Source: Sphingomonas psychrotolerans
GTDB taxonomy: Bacteria > Pseudomonadota > Alphaproteobacteria > Sphingomonadales > Sphingomonadaceae
DNA length: 64,000 bases
Assembly (NCBI RefSeq): GCF_002796605.1
Contig: NZ_CP024923.1
Location: 3,417,501-3,481,500 of the forward strand
Direction of reading: 5' to 3'
Shown here piece by piece: positions 49,039-58,122 of the stretch (the first letter of the stretch is position 1; each line of letters begins with the position of its first letter). The notes below the pieces were generated by a model, which had not been told where the DNA came from, did no database searches, and saw nothing but the letters and a program-made list of their open reading frames with translations. The position numbers were made by a program, and so were the translations under genes.

Positions 49039-50037
49039 ATGCTGACGCTCGCACTCCTGCTGCTCGCCGCCGATCCCGCCGTCGGCGTTTCGCAGACCTA
49101 TGGCGATTGGGCAGTGGCCTGCGACAATCTCAAAATCTGCGAAATGACTTCTTTGATCGGTGACGACGGCGATTGGCCCGCGGACGGCCCGTTGGCGGCG
49201 TCGATCAGCCGCGCGCCCGGGCCGCAGGGCGGCTTCGAGATCGTAGTCGATTCGGCCAGGGCAACCGGCAGCCTGACGCTCGCCATCGACGGCAAACCGG
49301 TGGCGCAGGCCGTGCCGCGCGAGGGCGCGGTGCGTTTCCGCGGTGCCGATGCTGCGCGCATCGTCGCGGTTTTGATCGACGGCACGAATCTCACGCTCGC
49401 CAACGGCAAGGCGGTGATCGCAAAGGTCTCGCTCAAGGGATCGTCTGCGGCGCTGCGCTTCATCGATACCGGGCAGGGGCGCGCCGGCACGGTCACCGCT
49501 GCGGCGGCCAAGGGAACGAAGCCCGCCACTGCCGTGCCCGCCGCGCCGACGGTGCCCCGCGTTCCCGCGCTCCGCGCGAGCGGAGCGCCCGCGACGGTGA
49601 GTGCTGCATTGCGCCAGCAAATGGAAAAGCGCTCGGGCTGCGACGAATCGGCGACCGAGTCCGACGCGGCCGATAAGGTCCAGACCTTCGCGCTGGGCGG
49701 CGGCGCTACCTTGGCGCTGCTGCCCTGCGGTAGTGGTGCCTACAACATCAACAGCGCGCCGTTCGTCCTGCGCGGCGGAAAAGCAGCAGTTGCCGATATC
49801 GATTATTCGGGCGACGGCAGCGGTGAGGCGCCGATGCTCACCAATGCGTGGTGGGACGCAAAAACCAGCATGTTGAGCACCCACGCCAAGGGCCGCGGGA
49901 TCGGCGATTGCGGCGAGAGCGCCAATTATGTCTGGGACGGCAAGGGCTTCGTGCTGATCGAACTGCGTTCGATGGGCGAGTGCCGCGGGTCGATCAACTG
50001 GCTGCGCACGTGGAAGGCCGAGCCGGTCTATCGCTGA
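49039..50037 (+). CDS. DUF1176 domain secreted protein
   Basis: A 332-residue exported protein. A short signal (about 1-17) leads to FGDWAVACDNLKICEMTSL-type DUF1176 start, and the C terminus contains GRGIGDCGESANYVWDGKGFVLIELRSMGECRG. DUF1176 is a conserved proteobacterial periplasmic domain of unknown function with paired cysteines. The Ala/Pro linker at about 150-185 divides two halves. Confidence 0.85.
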   Translation: MLTLALLLLAADPAVGVSQTYGDWAVACDNLKICEMTSLIGDDGDWPADGPLAASISRAPGPQGGFEIVVDSARATGSLTLAIDGKPVAQAVPREGAVRFRGADAARIVAVLIDGTNLTLANGKAVIAKVSLKGSSAALRFIDTGQGRAGTVTAAAAKGTKPATAVPAAPTVPRVPALRASGAPATVSAALRQQMEKRSGCDESATESDAADKVQTFALGGGATLALLPCGSGAYNINSAPFVLRGGKAAVADIDYSGDGSGEAPMLTNAWWDAKTSMLSTHAKGRGIGDCGESANYVWDGKGFVLIELRSMGECRGSINWLRTWKAEPVYR

Positions 50038-50041
50038 TCGG

Positions 50042-51019
50042 TCACGGTGCCATCCGCAGCGGCTGCGCCTCGCACAATATCAGCCCGAACCAGTCCTGCG
50101 GATCGGTCCATTCGCGGATCGGAGTCCAGCCGCCGGCGCGCAGCAGCATGCGGCCGCCATTGGGTCCGTATTTGTGGCTATTCTCGGTGTGAATCGTCTC
50201 GCCGGCCGCCATCTTGAACGGCCGTCCGTCGACAGTGAAGGCCATGTCCCGCCGGGCCTCGAGATGCATTTCGATCCGCGCCGCGTCGGGGTTCCAGATC
50301 GCGCGGTGGCGGAACGCGTCGACGGGAATCGTCCCGCCCAGCTCGCGATTGATCCGCTCGAGCAAGTTGAGGTTGAATGCGGCGGTGACGCCCTGCGCAT
50401 CGTCATAGGCGGGGATCAATATGTCGGGCGACTTGACCCGGTCCATGCCGATCAGCAGCCGCGCGCCTTCGCCCAGCCAATCGCGCATCGCGCGCAGCAG
50501 ATCAACTGCGTGGAAGGCGTTCATGTTGCCGATCGTCGATCCGGGGAAGAAGCCGAGCTTGGGCAGCCCCGCCACCTCGTCGGGCAACGGCACCGGGCGC
50601 AGGAAATCGGCCTCGACCGGCAGCACCGGCAGCCCCGGAAATCCCTTGGCCAGCGCACGCGCCGAATCCCGCAGGAATTCGCCCGAGATATCGATTGGCA
50701 CATAGGCGGCGGGATGGATCGCTCGAAGCAGGATCGGCGTCTTGGTCGACGAGCCCGAACCGAACTCGACCACCGCCGCATTGTTTGCCGCAAGCGCGCC
50801 GAGCTGCGGCCCGATCTGCATCAGCAATGCGGTTTCGGTGCGGGTCGGGTAATATTCGGGCAGGCCGGTGATCGCCTCGAACAATTCGGAGCCGCGGCGA
50901 TCATAGAACCAGCGGGCCGGAATCGCGCGCGGGCGCGCGGCGAGGCCGGTCAATATATCGGCGCGGAAATTGGGATCGGCGAGACCGCGCTCGCCATCCT
51001 CCTGTTCCTGCTTGAGCAT
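50042..51019 (-). CDS. egtD: L-histidine N-alpha-methyltransferase EgtD
   Basis: A 325-residue SAM methyltransferase that trimethylates histidine to hercynine, the first step of ergothioneine synthesis. RWFYDRRGSELFEAITGLPEYYPTRTE, VEFGSGSSTKT (SAM), FFPGSTIGNM and MDRVKSPDILIPAYDD match EgtD well. Starts 2 bp after egtB ends. Confidence 0.96.
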   Translation of the reverse strand: MLKQEQEDGERGLADPNFRADILTGLAARPRAIPARWFYDRRGSELFEAITGLPEYYPTRTETALLMQIGPQLGALAANNAAVVEFGSGSSTKTPILLRAIHPAAYVPIDISGEFLRDSARALAKGFPGLPVLPVEADFLRPVPLPDEVAGLPKLGFFPGSTIGNMNAFHAVDLLRAMRDWLGEGARLLIGMDRVKSPDILIPAYDDAQGVTAAFNLNLLERINRELGGTIPVDAFRHRAIWNPDAARIEMHLEARRDMAFTVDGRPFKMAAGETIHTENSHKYGPNGGRMLLRAGGWTPIREWTDPQDWFGLILCEAQPLRMAP

Positions 51020-51021
51020 CG

Positions 51022-52287
51022 TTACAGATCCTTTGCCAAGCGTACGCCGGTGAACTGCCAGCGCTGGTGCGGATAGAAGAAGTTGCGGTAGCTTGCCCGG
51101 ACATGCCCACGCGGCGTCGCACAGCTGCCGCCGCGCAGGACGAACTGTCCGCTCATGAACTTGCCGTTATATTCGCCGACGGCACCTTCGGCGGCACGGA
51201 AGCCCGGATAGGGGCGATAGGCACTGCCGGTCCATTCCCAGACGTCGCCGAAAAAGGCGGGGCCGCCGTTTGCGGGCCGGGGCTCGACTGCGCTGGCGCG
51301 GTCGAGCTGGTTGCCGCCGTTCGGATCACGGCCGCTCGCCGCAGCTTCCCATTCGAACTCGGTGGGCAGCCGGGCGCCGGCCCAGCTGGCATAGGCATCG
51401 GCCTCGAAGAAGCTGACATGGGTGACCGGGGCGGCGGGATCGACGGGGCGGCGGCCGTCGAGTCCGAAGCGCGTCCAGCCGCCGTCGCACTGCTTCCAGT
51501 AAAGCGGCGAGCCGATGCCCTCGGTCTGCACCCACGCCCAGCCGTCGGCGAGCCAATGACGGGGATCGCGATAGCCTCCGTCGGCAATGAACGTCGCCCA
51601 TTCGCCATTGGTCACGGTGCGGTCGGCGAGCGCGTGTGGATGGAGCAATTCGGTATGCCGCGGGCCTTCGCAATCGAAGGTGAAAGATGACGAAGGTTGC
51701 CCACAGCCGATCTCGACGGGGCCTACGGCGCCTTCGATCCAGCCGATCGGGGCGGGCATGGCGACCGGGACCTTGGGGTCTCCGGACCAAATTGCTGATT
51801 CTAGAGGATTTACCGAAAAATGGTGGAGGATGTCGGTGAGGAGGAGTTCCTGGTGCTGCTCCTCATGGTGACAGCCGAGCTCGACCAGAGTTTGCACGGC
51901 CGGGGGCAGATCGGGCAGTGCCGCGAGCAACGCGGCGTTGACTGCCTCGCGATAGTCGAGGATCTCGGCGAGCGAGGGGCGCGATAGCATGCCGCGGCGC
52001 GGGCGGGCATGGCGCCGCCCCTCGGCTTCGTAATAGCTGTTGAACAGGAACGGCCAGCGTTCGTCGAACAGCCGATAGCCGGGGACATGATCACGCAGCA
52101 CGAAGGTTTCGAAGAACCAGCTGGTGTGCGCGAGATGCCATTTGGCGGGGGAGGCGTCGTCCATCGACTGGATCGTCGCATCGGCATCCGAAAGCGGCGC
52201 GACGAGATCGGCGCTGAGCGCACGGACCGCGGCAAAACGCGACGCGAGGGCGGAGGAAGCCGGGTTCACATCGCGCTCCGTTCTCAT
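51022..52287 (-). CDS. egtB: Ergothioneine biosynthesis sulfoxide synthase EgtB
   Basis: A 421-residue non-haem iron oxygenase that joins hercynine and a thiol donor with oxygen. An N-terminal DinB-like domain holds [13 protein letters not shown] (first iron His) and [15 protein letters not shown] (HxxxHxE-type iron ligands). The C-terminal FGE-sulfatase fold ends [35 protein letters not shown]. With no EgtA/EgtC nearby, the minimal EgtB-EgtD route with cysteine is likely. ATG 52287 follows GAGGGA. Confidence 0.96.
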   Translation of the reverse strand: MRTERDVNPASSALASRFAAVRALSADLVAPLSDADATIQSMDDASPAKWHLAHTSWFFETFVLRDHVPGYRLFDERWPFLFNSYYEAEGRRHARPRRGMLSRPSLAEILDYREAVNAALLAALPDLPPAVQTLVELGCHHEEQHQELLLTDILHHFSVNPLESAIWSGDPKVPVAMPAPIGWIEGAVGPVEIGCGQPSSSFTFDCEGPRHTELLHPHALADRTVTNGEWATFIADGGYRDPRHWLADGWAWVQTEGIGSPLYWKQCDGGWTRFGLDGRRPVDPAAPVTHVSFFEADAYASWAGARLPTEFEWEAAASGRDPNGGNQLDRASAVEPRPANGGPAFFGDVWEWTGSAYRPYPGFRAAEGAVGEYNGKFMSGQFVLRGGSCATPRGHVRASYRNFFYPHQRWQFTGVRLAKDL

Positions 52288-52340
52288 AATGTTCCCTCTA
52301 CGGCGCGGCCGTCGTAGCGTCAACCCGAAATCAATTCAGG

Positions 52341-52898
52341 TTAGCGCGAGGCGCCGGGCACCCACAGAACGTCGCCCACCCCGTTCCGGTTCATCGCGCG
52401 CGCCGTGACGAAGAGCAGATCCGAGAGGCGATTGAGATAGGCCAGCGCTTCGGGACGGAGCGTCACCTGCGCGGCGGTGCCGACTGCGGTCCGCTCGGCC
52501 CGGCGCACGACCGCGCGGGCGAGATGGAGGGCGGCGGCGGCCGGCTCGCCCGCCGGCAGGATGAAACTGGTCAGCGGATCGAGCGCGGCGTTGAGGTGAT
52601 CGATCCGCTTCTCGAGCCAATCGATCTGGCTGGCCACGATGCGCAGCGCGCCTTCGATCTCCACCGGGGTGGCGAGATCGGCGCCGAGATCGAACAGGTC
52701 GTTCTGGATGCGCGCGAGCATTTCGCTGAAGCTGCCCGGGCCGATCGCCGCGCGCGCCACGCCGATCGCGCTGTTGGCTTCGTCGACGTCGCCGATCGCC
52801 GCCATGCGCGGATCGGCCTTCGACACGCGCGATCCGTCGACCAGCCCGGTGGTGCCATCGTCGCCCGTGCGCGTGTAGATCTTGTTGAGCTTGACCAT
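52341..52898 (-). CDS. Cob(I)alamin adenosyltransferase (PduO/MMAB type)
   Basis: A 185-residue ATR. YTRTGDDGTTGLVDGSRVSK at the N terminus is the ATP-binding signature, and LPAGEPAAAALHLARAVVRRAERTAVG the second. It makes adenosylcobalamin. In alphaproteobacteria this gene commonly neighbours a HIG1-type twin-membrane protein and etfBA-hbd; pieces of that block are scattered in this region. Confidence 0.95.
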   Translation of the reverse strand: MVKLNKIYTRTGDDGTTGLVDGSRVSKADPRMAAIGDVDEANSAIGVARAAIGPGSFSEMLARIQNDLFDLGADLATPVEIEGALRIVASQIDWLEKRIDHLNAALDPLTSFILPAGEPAAAALHLARAVVRRAERTAVGTAAQVTLRPEALAYLNRLSDLLFVTARAMNRNGVGDVLWVPGASR

Positions 52899-53051
52899 CG
52901 CCGCCGTCCTACGCCCGGGCCGGCCGATTTGCCATTGCCTTGACCCACGATACCGGCCGCCAGGCGCAAACGCGGTTTATCCTTCGCTAAGGCTGTCGGG
53001 CGACGGAGCGTAAACCGGTGCTGTGCGATCGGTGAGAGAGGGGAGTCTGCC

Positions 53052-53384
53052 ATGAACCCGACCGATGAAAACCGGAATGACGCACTGATCGGCCGGCTGG
53101 CCGAGGCTGACCGACGCACCAATCCGCGCACGCCGACCGCACTGACCGCGACGATCCGCGCCAGCGGCGAAGTGCGGCGGATCAAGGGCGAGGTTGCCGA
53201 TGTCTCGGTGGAAGGCTGCAAGATCTACACCTGGGGCCTGCACGAAGGCGACGAAGTGTGGATCGCGATCGCGCATCTCGCGCCGATGCCGGCCCGGGTC
53301 TGCTGGGCGGCCGAAGGCGTGGTCGGGCTCAAGTTCAAGGGCACGCTGCACCAGTCGCTGGTAACGCATCTCGGCTTCCTGTGA
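53052..53384 (+). CDS. PilZ domain protein
   Basis: A 110-residue single PilZ domain. RRTNPRTPTALTATIR supplies the c-di-GMP-binding RxxxR-like start, and VADVSVEGCKIYTWGLHEGDEVWIAI the D/NxSxxG motif (DVSVEG). A c-di-GMP effector, possibly for the GGDEF enzyme at 26.3 kb or others. Confidence 0.9.
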   Translation: MNPTDENRNDALIGRLAEADRRTNPRTPTALTATIRASGEVRRIKGEVADVSVEGCKIYTWGLHEGDEVWIAIAHLAPMPARVCWAAEGVVGLKFKGTLHQSLVTHLGFL

Positions 53385-53403
53385 CCTGACGCGGGGCGAG
53401 ACG

Positions 53404-53499
53404 ATGCGCCGTCCGCCCTTGCTCGATCTCGAACTGGCGGTGTTGATCGGCGTGATGCTGATCGCTTTGATCTGGTGCGTGGCGATGCTGATCCGCTGA
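53404..53499 (+). CDS. 31-residue single-pass membrane peptide
   Basis: A short ORF 19 bp after the PilZ gene, MRRPPLLDLELAVLIGVMLI then ALIWCVAMLIR. A GGGGCGAG Shine-Dalgarno lies 5 bp before the ATG. One strong hydrophobic helix with basic ends. No known family; likely co-transcribed with the PilZ gene. Confidence 0.55.
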   Translation: MRRPPLLDLELAVLIGVMLIALIWCVAMLIR

Positions 53500-53519
53500 G
53501 CGAGCGCCCGACAGCCGCA

Positions 53520-53750
53520 TCAGCCCTTGGCGGACAGGATCAGCAGGAGCAGCGCGATGATCCCGATCGCCACTCCCTGGAGCAGGATGCGCTGCTGCAT
53601 CAATTTGTTCGAGCGCAGCGCGCGCTCGCTGGGACCGTCGCCTTCGAGATCCTTCGTGGTGGTCTGCGCCATGTTCACCAATCCCTTGATGAGCACGAAG
53701 ACGACCGCGAGCATCGCGGCAATGAGGAGGGCTGCGAGGAAGAAGGTCAT
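53520..53750 (-). CDS. HIG1 domain twin-membrane protein
   Basis: A 76-residue protein with two hydrophobic segments flanking RALRSNKLMQQRILLQGVAIGI, the HIG1 signature (QTTTKDLEGD... RSNKLM..R). Mitochondrial relatives stabilise cytochrome oxidase complexes. Follows gluQ by 9 bp. Confidence 0.88.
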   Translation of the reverse strand: MTFFLAALLIAAMLAVVFVLIKGLVNMAQTTTKDLEGDGPSERALRSNKLMQQRILLQGVAIGIIALLLLILSAKG

Positions 53751-53759
53751 GGGGCTTCC

Positions 53760-54623
53760 CTACGCCTTTGCCGATCTGAATCCAACCGGAAGCCGCCCTT
53801 CGCGCAGCCGGTCGGCGAGCGCGCGGCCGTCCTCGCCGGCGAGGCGCATCGCCTCCAGCGTCGGCGCGCCGTGGCGCTTGGCGAGGCGCTGGCCGTCGGG
53901 GCCGAGCAGTAATTCGTGGTGGCGATATTCGGGCGTCGGCAAATCTAGCAGCGCCTGGAGCAGCCGGTGGATGTGAGTGGCCCCGAACAAATCCTTGCCG
54001 CGGACGATGTGGGTGATGCCCTGCGCGGCGTCATCGACGGTGGCGGCGAGGTGATAGCTGGCCGGGGCGTCCTTGCGGGCGAGGATGATGTCGCCATGCG
54101 ACAACGGATCGGCGCGGATGTGGCCGGCGAAGATGTCGTGCCACCAGATTCCCCTCCCCCCTTGGGAAAAAGAGAGAGGGAGTTTAAGCGCCTTCGCCAC
54201 ATCGAGCCGCCAGCTATGGGGGCGGGTGAGGTCTGGCGCTGCCAGCCCACGGCAAATGCCCGGATACGCTGTCCCCTCCGGCCCGTGCGGCGCCGACAGG
54301 CTCGCGGCGATGTCGGCTCGGGTGCAGAAGCAGGGATAGAGCAGCCCCATGTTTCGCAGCCGGTCGAGCGCCTGCTGATACAGGTTCAGCCGCTGTGACT
54401 GGAACGTCACCGGGCCGTCCCAGCCCAGCCCCAGCCATTCGAGATCGCGGAGGATCGCCTCGACATGCTCGGGGCGGCTGCGGGTGCCGTCGATGTCCTC
54501 GATGCGCAGGCTGAAGCGCCCGCCGGCGGTACGCGCGCAATCATGCGCGCGGGTCGCGGAGAGGGCATGGCCGAGGTGAAGCCGTCCCGTCGGGCTCGGC
54601 GCGAAGCGCGTGTGCATAACCAT
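53760..54623 (-). CDS. gluQ: Glutamyl-Q tRNA(Asp) synthetase
   Basis: A 287-residue GluQRS that attaches glutamate to queuosine-34 of tRNA-Asp. FAPSPTGRLHLGHALSA carries the HIGH-type motif; QRLAKRHGA replaces KMSKS. No anticodon-binding domain, as in the family. A purine-rich stretch (SFSQGGRGIWW region, from DNA 54148-54187) looks like an extra segment not found in close homologues. ATG 54623 or 54617. Confidence 0.94.
   Translation of the reverse strand: MVMHTRFAPSPTGRLHLGHALSATRAHDCARTAGGRFSLRIEDIDGTRSRPEHVEAILRDLEWLGLGWDGPVTFQSQRLNLYQQALDRLRNMGLLYPCFCTRADIAASLSAPHGPEGTAYPGICRGLAAPDLTRPHSWRLDVAKALKLPLSFSQGGRGIWWHDIFAGHIRADPLSHGDIILARKDAPASYHLAATVDDAAQGITHIVRGKDLFGATHIHRLLQALLDLPTPEYRHHELLLGPDGQRLAKRHGAPTLEAMRLAGEDGRALADRLREGRLPVGFRSAKA
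54148..54187. repeat. Repeat-like insert inside gluQ
   Basis: CCCCTCCCCCCTTGGG followed by AAAAAGAGAGAGGGAG resembles the poly-purine/poly-pyrimidine intergenic repeats seen elsewhere in the window, and codes a low-complexity stretch in frame with gluQ. Confidence 0.5.
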
Positions 54624-54719
54624 CAAACCGGCCCTTGACCGCGAGTCGCGGCATATGCTGTCATGTGCCCGTCACCATATCCGGTCAGGAAGTGGCGGCC
54701 GCAACTGGTGAGGGAGCGC

Positions 54720-55286
54720 ATGTATCATCCCGATCTTATCCGCCATCCGGACGGTTGCCCCGCGCTTGTGCTCAACGCCGATTACACGCCGCTCAGCTAT
54801 TATCCCCTCAGCGTGTGGCCGTGGCAGACCGCGATAAAGGCGCTGTTCCTCGACCGGGTCGACGTCGTCTCCTTTTACGAACGCGAGGTCCGAAGTCCCA
54901 GCGCGAGGCTGAAGCTCCCTTCGGTCATCGCGCTCAAACAATATGTCAGACCTTCTCAATTCCCTGCCTTCACGCGCTTCAACCTGTTCCTCCGCGACAA
55001 GTTCTCCTGCCAATATTGCGGGACTCAGCGCGACCTCACCTTCGACCATGTCGTCCCCCGCGCCCAGGGCGGCCGTACCACCTGGGAAAATGTCGCCACT
55101 GCCTGTGCGCCCTGCAATCTCAAAAAGGGCGGGCGCACGCCGAAGCAGGCAGCGATGCCGCTCCATATCGAACCGATCCGGCCGACGAGCTGGCAGTTGC
55201 AGGAACATGGCCGACGCTTCCCCCCGCATTATCTTCACCAGACGTGGCGCGACTGGCTCTATTGGGATGTGGAGCTCGAAGCCTGA
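54720..55286 (+). CDS. HNH endonuclease
   Basis: A 188-residue protein with a C-terminal HNH domain: FSCQYCGTQRDLTFDHVVPRAQGG then TTWENVATACAPCNLKKGGR (two CxxC zinc pairs, catalytic His in FDHV). The N-terminal region PALVLNADYTPLSYYPLSVWPWQTAIKAL is conserved in a stand-alone HNH family common in alphaproteobacteria, of uncertain role (possible DNA repair). GAGGGAG precedes ATG 54720. Divergent from gluQ. Confidence 0.9.
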   Translation: MYHPDLIRHPDGCPALVLNADYTPLSYYPLSVWPWQTAIKALFLDRVDVVSFYEREVRSPSARLKLPSVIALKQYVRPSQFPAFTRFNLFLRDKFSCQYCGTQRDLTFDHVVPRAQGGRTTWENVATACAPCNLKKGGRTPKQAAMPLHIEPIRPTSWQLQEHGRRFPPHYLHQTWRDWLYWDVELEA

Positions 55287-55360
55287 CCCCGGGCGCCATC
55301 GGACACGCTATGCAATCGCGGTGGCGCGCCTATACGGCCCCGGTTCGTTGAGGAGTAAAG

Positions 55361-55741
55361 ATGCGTATCCTGCTTTCCATTCTCGTTTTCGCTGGAGCTG
55401 CCGGTTCCGCAGCGGCCTCCGAAAATGTCATGCCCGCACGCTTCCAGGGCGAATGGGCGGTCCGGCTCACCGATTGCGGCTCGAAGGGTGGCGACAATAC
55501 CGAAGGCATGACCATCGGTCCGCGCGAGATCGGACACTATGAAGAGGGTGTGAAGATCACGCGCGTGACGATGCTGAGCCGAGACAGCGTCCGTTACGAA
55601 GGTATTTTGTCGACCTATGACGGCGACGAGCCCGCCATGGCGACGCTCCGCCTGTCGCCCGACGGCAACCGGCTGGTCGGGGCGAGCTATGCCGATGGCT
55701 CGAACGGCAAGGCGCCCGATCTTCTGCGCTGCGCGAAATAG
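55361..55741 (+). CDS. Small exported hypothetical protein
   Basis: A 126-residue protein with a signal peptide (about 1-19) and a mature domain, MPARFQGEWAVRLTDCGSKGGDNTEGM and a closing LLRCAK with two cysteines. GAGGAG Shine-Dalgarno precedes ATG 55361. It resembles a small secreted lipocalin-like cluster but no family is assigned. Confidence 0.7.
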   Translation: MRILLSILVFAGAAGSAAASENVMPARFQGEWAVRLTDCGSKGGDNTEGMTIGPREIGHYEEGVKITRVTMLSRDSVRYEGILSTYDGDEPAMATLRLSPDGNRLVGASYADGSNGKAPDLLRCAK

Positions 55742-55796
55742 CGTCTTCGAGCGCGACGCGCGCGCGTTCGGGGAACATTTGCCTCGCGGACTGTCT

Positions 55797-55802
55797 TATA
55801 AT
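55797..55802 (+). promoter_or_regulatory. TATAAT -10 element of the penicillin-binding protein gene
   Basis: A perfect TATAAT lies 59 bp upstream of the ATG at 55861, unusual in this GC-rich window. A matching -35 is not clear (AACATT at 17-bp spacing). Confidence 0.45.
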
Positions 55803-55860
55803 AACAACACACCGTGGCGTATTGCTTTTCCCAATGGCCAGAGGCCGATAAGAGGCGCTG

Positions 55861-58083
55861 ATGGCCCGTGAACCCGGCTCCGGCGACGTCCGCTTCCCGC
55901 TTCGGCGGCAGACCGAATCGGGCGAGGATTCGTCGGGTGCGCCGGTGCGTGCGTGGCGGCCGAAGAATGCCGATCCGGCGCCGATCGAGATGACGATCGG
56001 CAAGCCGGCACTCGAGGCGCCGAAACCCGGCCTGACGCCCGATCCCTTCTGGCGCGCCGCGCCGCCGCCGCCTCTGCCACCGGTGCCTCCCGAAGGCGTA
56101 CCACCATCTGGCGAGGGCGGCACCAACCTTCCCGCAATTCGCAAGCGTTTCCGCTTCCGCTGGCGCTGGCTGAGCTGGGGCGTGGCCGGGTTGATCCTGT
56201 TGTTCGTGCTCGCGGTGGCGTGGCTGGCGCTGACCGCGCCCTTGTCCAAGTCGCTCGAGCCGCCCGCGCCGCCTTCGATCACCTTGCTCTCGGCCGAAGG
56301 CAAGCCGATCGCACGGCGGGGTGCAGTGATTGCGGCACCGGTCGATGTCGCGAAGCTGCCCAAACATGTCGGCGCGGCGTTCATCGCGATCGAGGACCGG
56401 CGCTTCTTCGGGCATATGGGGGTCGATCCGCGCGGTATTGCCCGGGCGTTCCTGCACAATTCGACGAGCGACGGCCGCTCGCAGGGCGGCAGTACGATCA
56501 CCCAGCAGCTCGCCAAGAACGCATTCCTGACCTCCGACCGGACGATGACGCGCAAGCTGCGCGAAGTGATGATCGCCTTCTGGCTCGAGGCGTGGCTGTC
56601 GAAGGACGAGATCCTCTCGCGCTATCTGTCGAACGTCTATTTCGGCGACAACGTCTATGGCCTGCGTGCCGCCGCGCAGCATTATTTCAGCGTCGCACCG
56701 GAAAATCTGACGGTCAGCCAGGCGAGTTTGCTCGCCGGTCTGGTCAAGGCGCCGAGCCGGCTGGCGCCGACGGGCAACCTCAAAGGCGCCCGCGAACGGC
56801 AGAAACTGGTGATCGGCGCGATGATTGCCAGCGGCGCGCTGACCGAGGCCGAGGCGGCGCGGGTGCGCCCGGCGGTGCTCAAGGTGAGCAAGGAAAAGGA
56901 ACTGCCCAATGGCACCTATTTCGCCGATTGGGTGCTGCCCGAGGCACGCGACCGCGCCGGCGGCGTCGCGACTGAGCAGACGGTGCGAACCACGCTGGAA
57001 ACCGATATCCAGGCGGCGGCCGAGCGCGCGGTGCGCGGCGCGGGGCTGAAGAAGACCCAGATCGCGCTGGTGGCGATGCGCCCCGACGGCCGTGTCGTCG
57101 CGATGGTCGGCGGCAAAAATTATCGCGAAAGCCCGTTCAATCGGGCGACGCAGGCGCGGCGCCAGCCGGGATCGACCTTCAAGCTGTTCGTCTATCTCGC
57201 CGCGCTGCGCTCGGGAATGACGCCCGACAGCATGGTCGACGACTCGCCGGTGACGATCGGCGAATGGTCGCCGACCAACAGCGACGGGCGCTATGCCGGC
57301 AAGATCACCTTGCGCCAGGCCTTCGCCAAATCGAGCAACGTGGTGGCGGCGCGGCTGACCAACGAGATCGGCGTCGGCCGGGTGATCCGCGCCGCGCGCG
57401 ATCTCGGCATTTCGACACCGATCGCCAACGAGGCCTCGATCGCATTGGGCACTTCGACGGTGTCGCTGCTCGAACTGACCGCGGCTTATGCCGCGGTGGC
57501 GAACGGCAGCTATCCAGTGCGGCCGCGCGGCCTCGACGACGCCGAATCTGCCGATGACTGGCTCGCCGCGCGGCTGGGCGCGGCGACGCGCATCCCCGGG
57601 GGCGAGCTCGCCGATCTGCGTTCGATGCTCGGCACCGTGGTGACTTCGGGCACCGGGCGCAGCGCGGCGCTGTCGATCCCCGCTTTCGGCAAGACCGGGA
57701 CGACGCAGGACGCCCGCGACGCGTGGTTCATCGGCTATGCTGGCGATCTGGTCGCGGCGGTGTGGATCGGCAATGACGACAATTCGCCAATCCCCGGCCT
57801 GTCGGGCGGGGGCATCCCGGCGCGGGTGTGGCGCGATTTCATGGTGCGCGCACTGGGCGTCTCGCTGCCGCCGGCGCCGGTGGTCGAGGACGAAACCGTC
57901 AACGAGACGACGCTCGACGACGTGCTCAACAGCGTCGGCGATTTCGTCGAGGGTTCGGGGATCGAGACCGATGTGTTCGGCCCGCGCGACCGGCCCGTGC
58001 GGGAGGACGAGGAAGAGCCTCCGCTCGAAGACGAGCAGGGTCCGCCCCCGCGCGCTACCGGCGGACGCCGCGGCGAAGAATAG
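55861..58083 (+). CDS. Bifunctional penicillin-binding protein 1A-type
   Basis: A 740-residue class A PBP. A proline-rich cytoplasmic N terminus (1-95) precedes one membrane helix (about 108-125). The transglycosylase domain has AIEDRRFFGHMGVDP (catalytic Glu about E178) and QGGSTITQQLAKN. The transpeptidase carries SxxK in QPGSTFK (about S438), SxN in KSSNVV and KTGTTQDARD (about K611). It polymerises and cross-links peptidoglycan. The acidic C-terminal tail (REDEEEPP) is unusual. Confidence 0.95.
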   Translation: MAREPGSGDVRFPLRRQTESGEDSSGAPVRAWRPKNADPAPIEMTIGKPALEAPKPGLTPDPFWRAAPPPPLPPVPPEGVPPSGEGGTNLPAIRKRFRFRWRWLSWGVAGLILLFVLAVAWLALTAPLSKSLEPPAPPSITLLSAEGKPIARRGAVIAAPVDVAKLPKHVGAAFIAIEDRRFFGHMGVDPRGIARAFLHNSTSDGRSQGGSTITQQLAKNAFLTSDRTMTRKLREVMIAFWLEAWLSKDEILSRYLSNVYFGDNVYGLRAAAQHYFSVAPENLTVSQASLLAGLVKAPSRLAPTGNLKGARERQKLVIGAMIASGALTEAEAARVRPAVLKVSKEKELPNGTYFADWVLPEARDRAGGVATEQTVRTTLETDIQAAAERAVRGAGLKKTQIALVAMRPDGRVVAMVGGKNYRESPFNRATQARRQPGSTFKLFVYLAALRSGMTPDSMVDDSPVTIGEWSPTNSDGRYAGKITLRQAFAKSSNVVAARLTNEIGVGRVIRAARDLGISTPIANEASIALGTSTVSLLELTAAYAAVANGSYPVRPRGLDDAESADDWLAARLGAATRIPGGELADLRSMLGTVVTSGTGRSAALSIPAFGKTGTTQDARDAWFIGYAGDLVAAVWIGNDDNSPIPGLSGGGIPARVWRDFMVRALGVSLPPAPVVEDETVNETTLDDVLNSVGDFVEGSGIETDVFGPRDRPVREDEEEPPLEDEQGPPPRATGGRRGEE

Positions 58084-58122
58084 GGGAATTGACCTGAAGT
58101 GCGGGGCCCGCGATGGCAGGCC

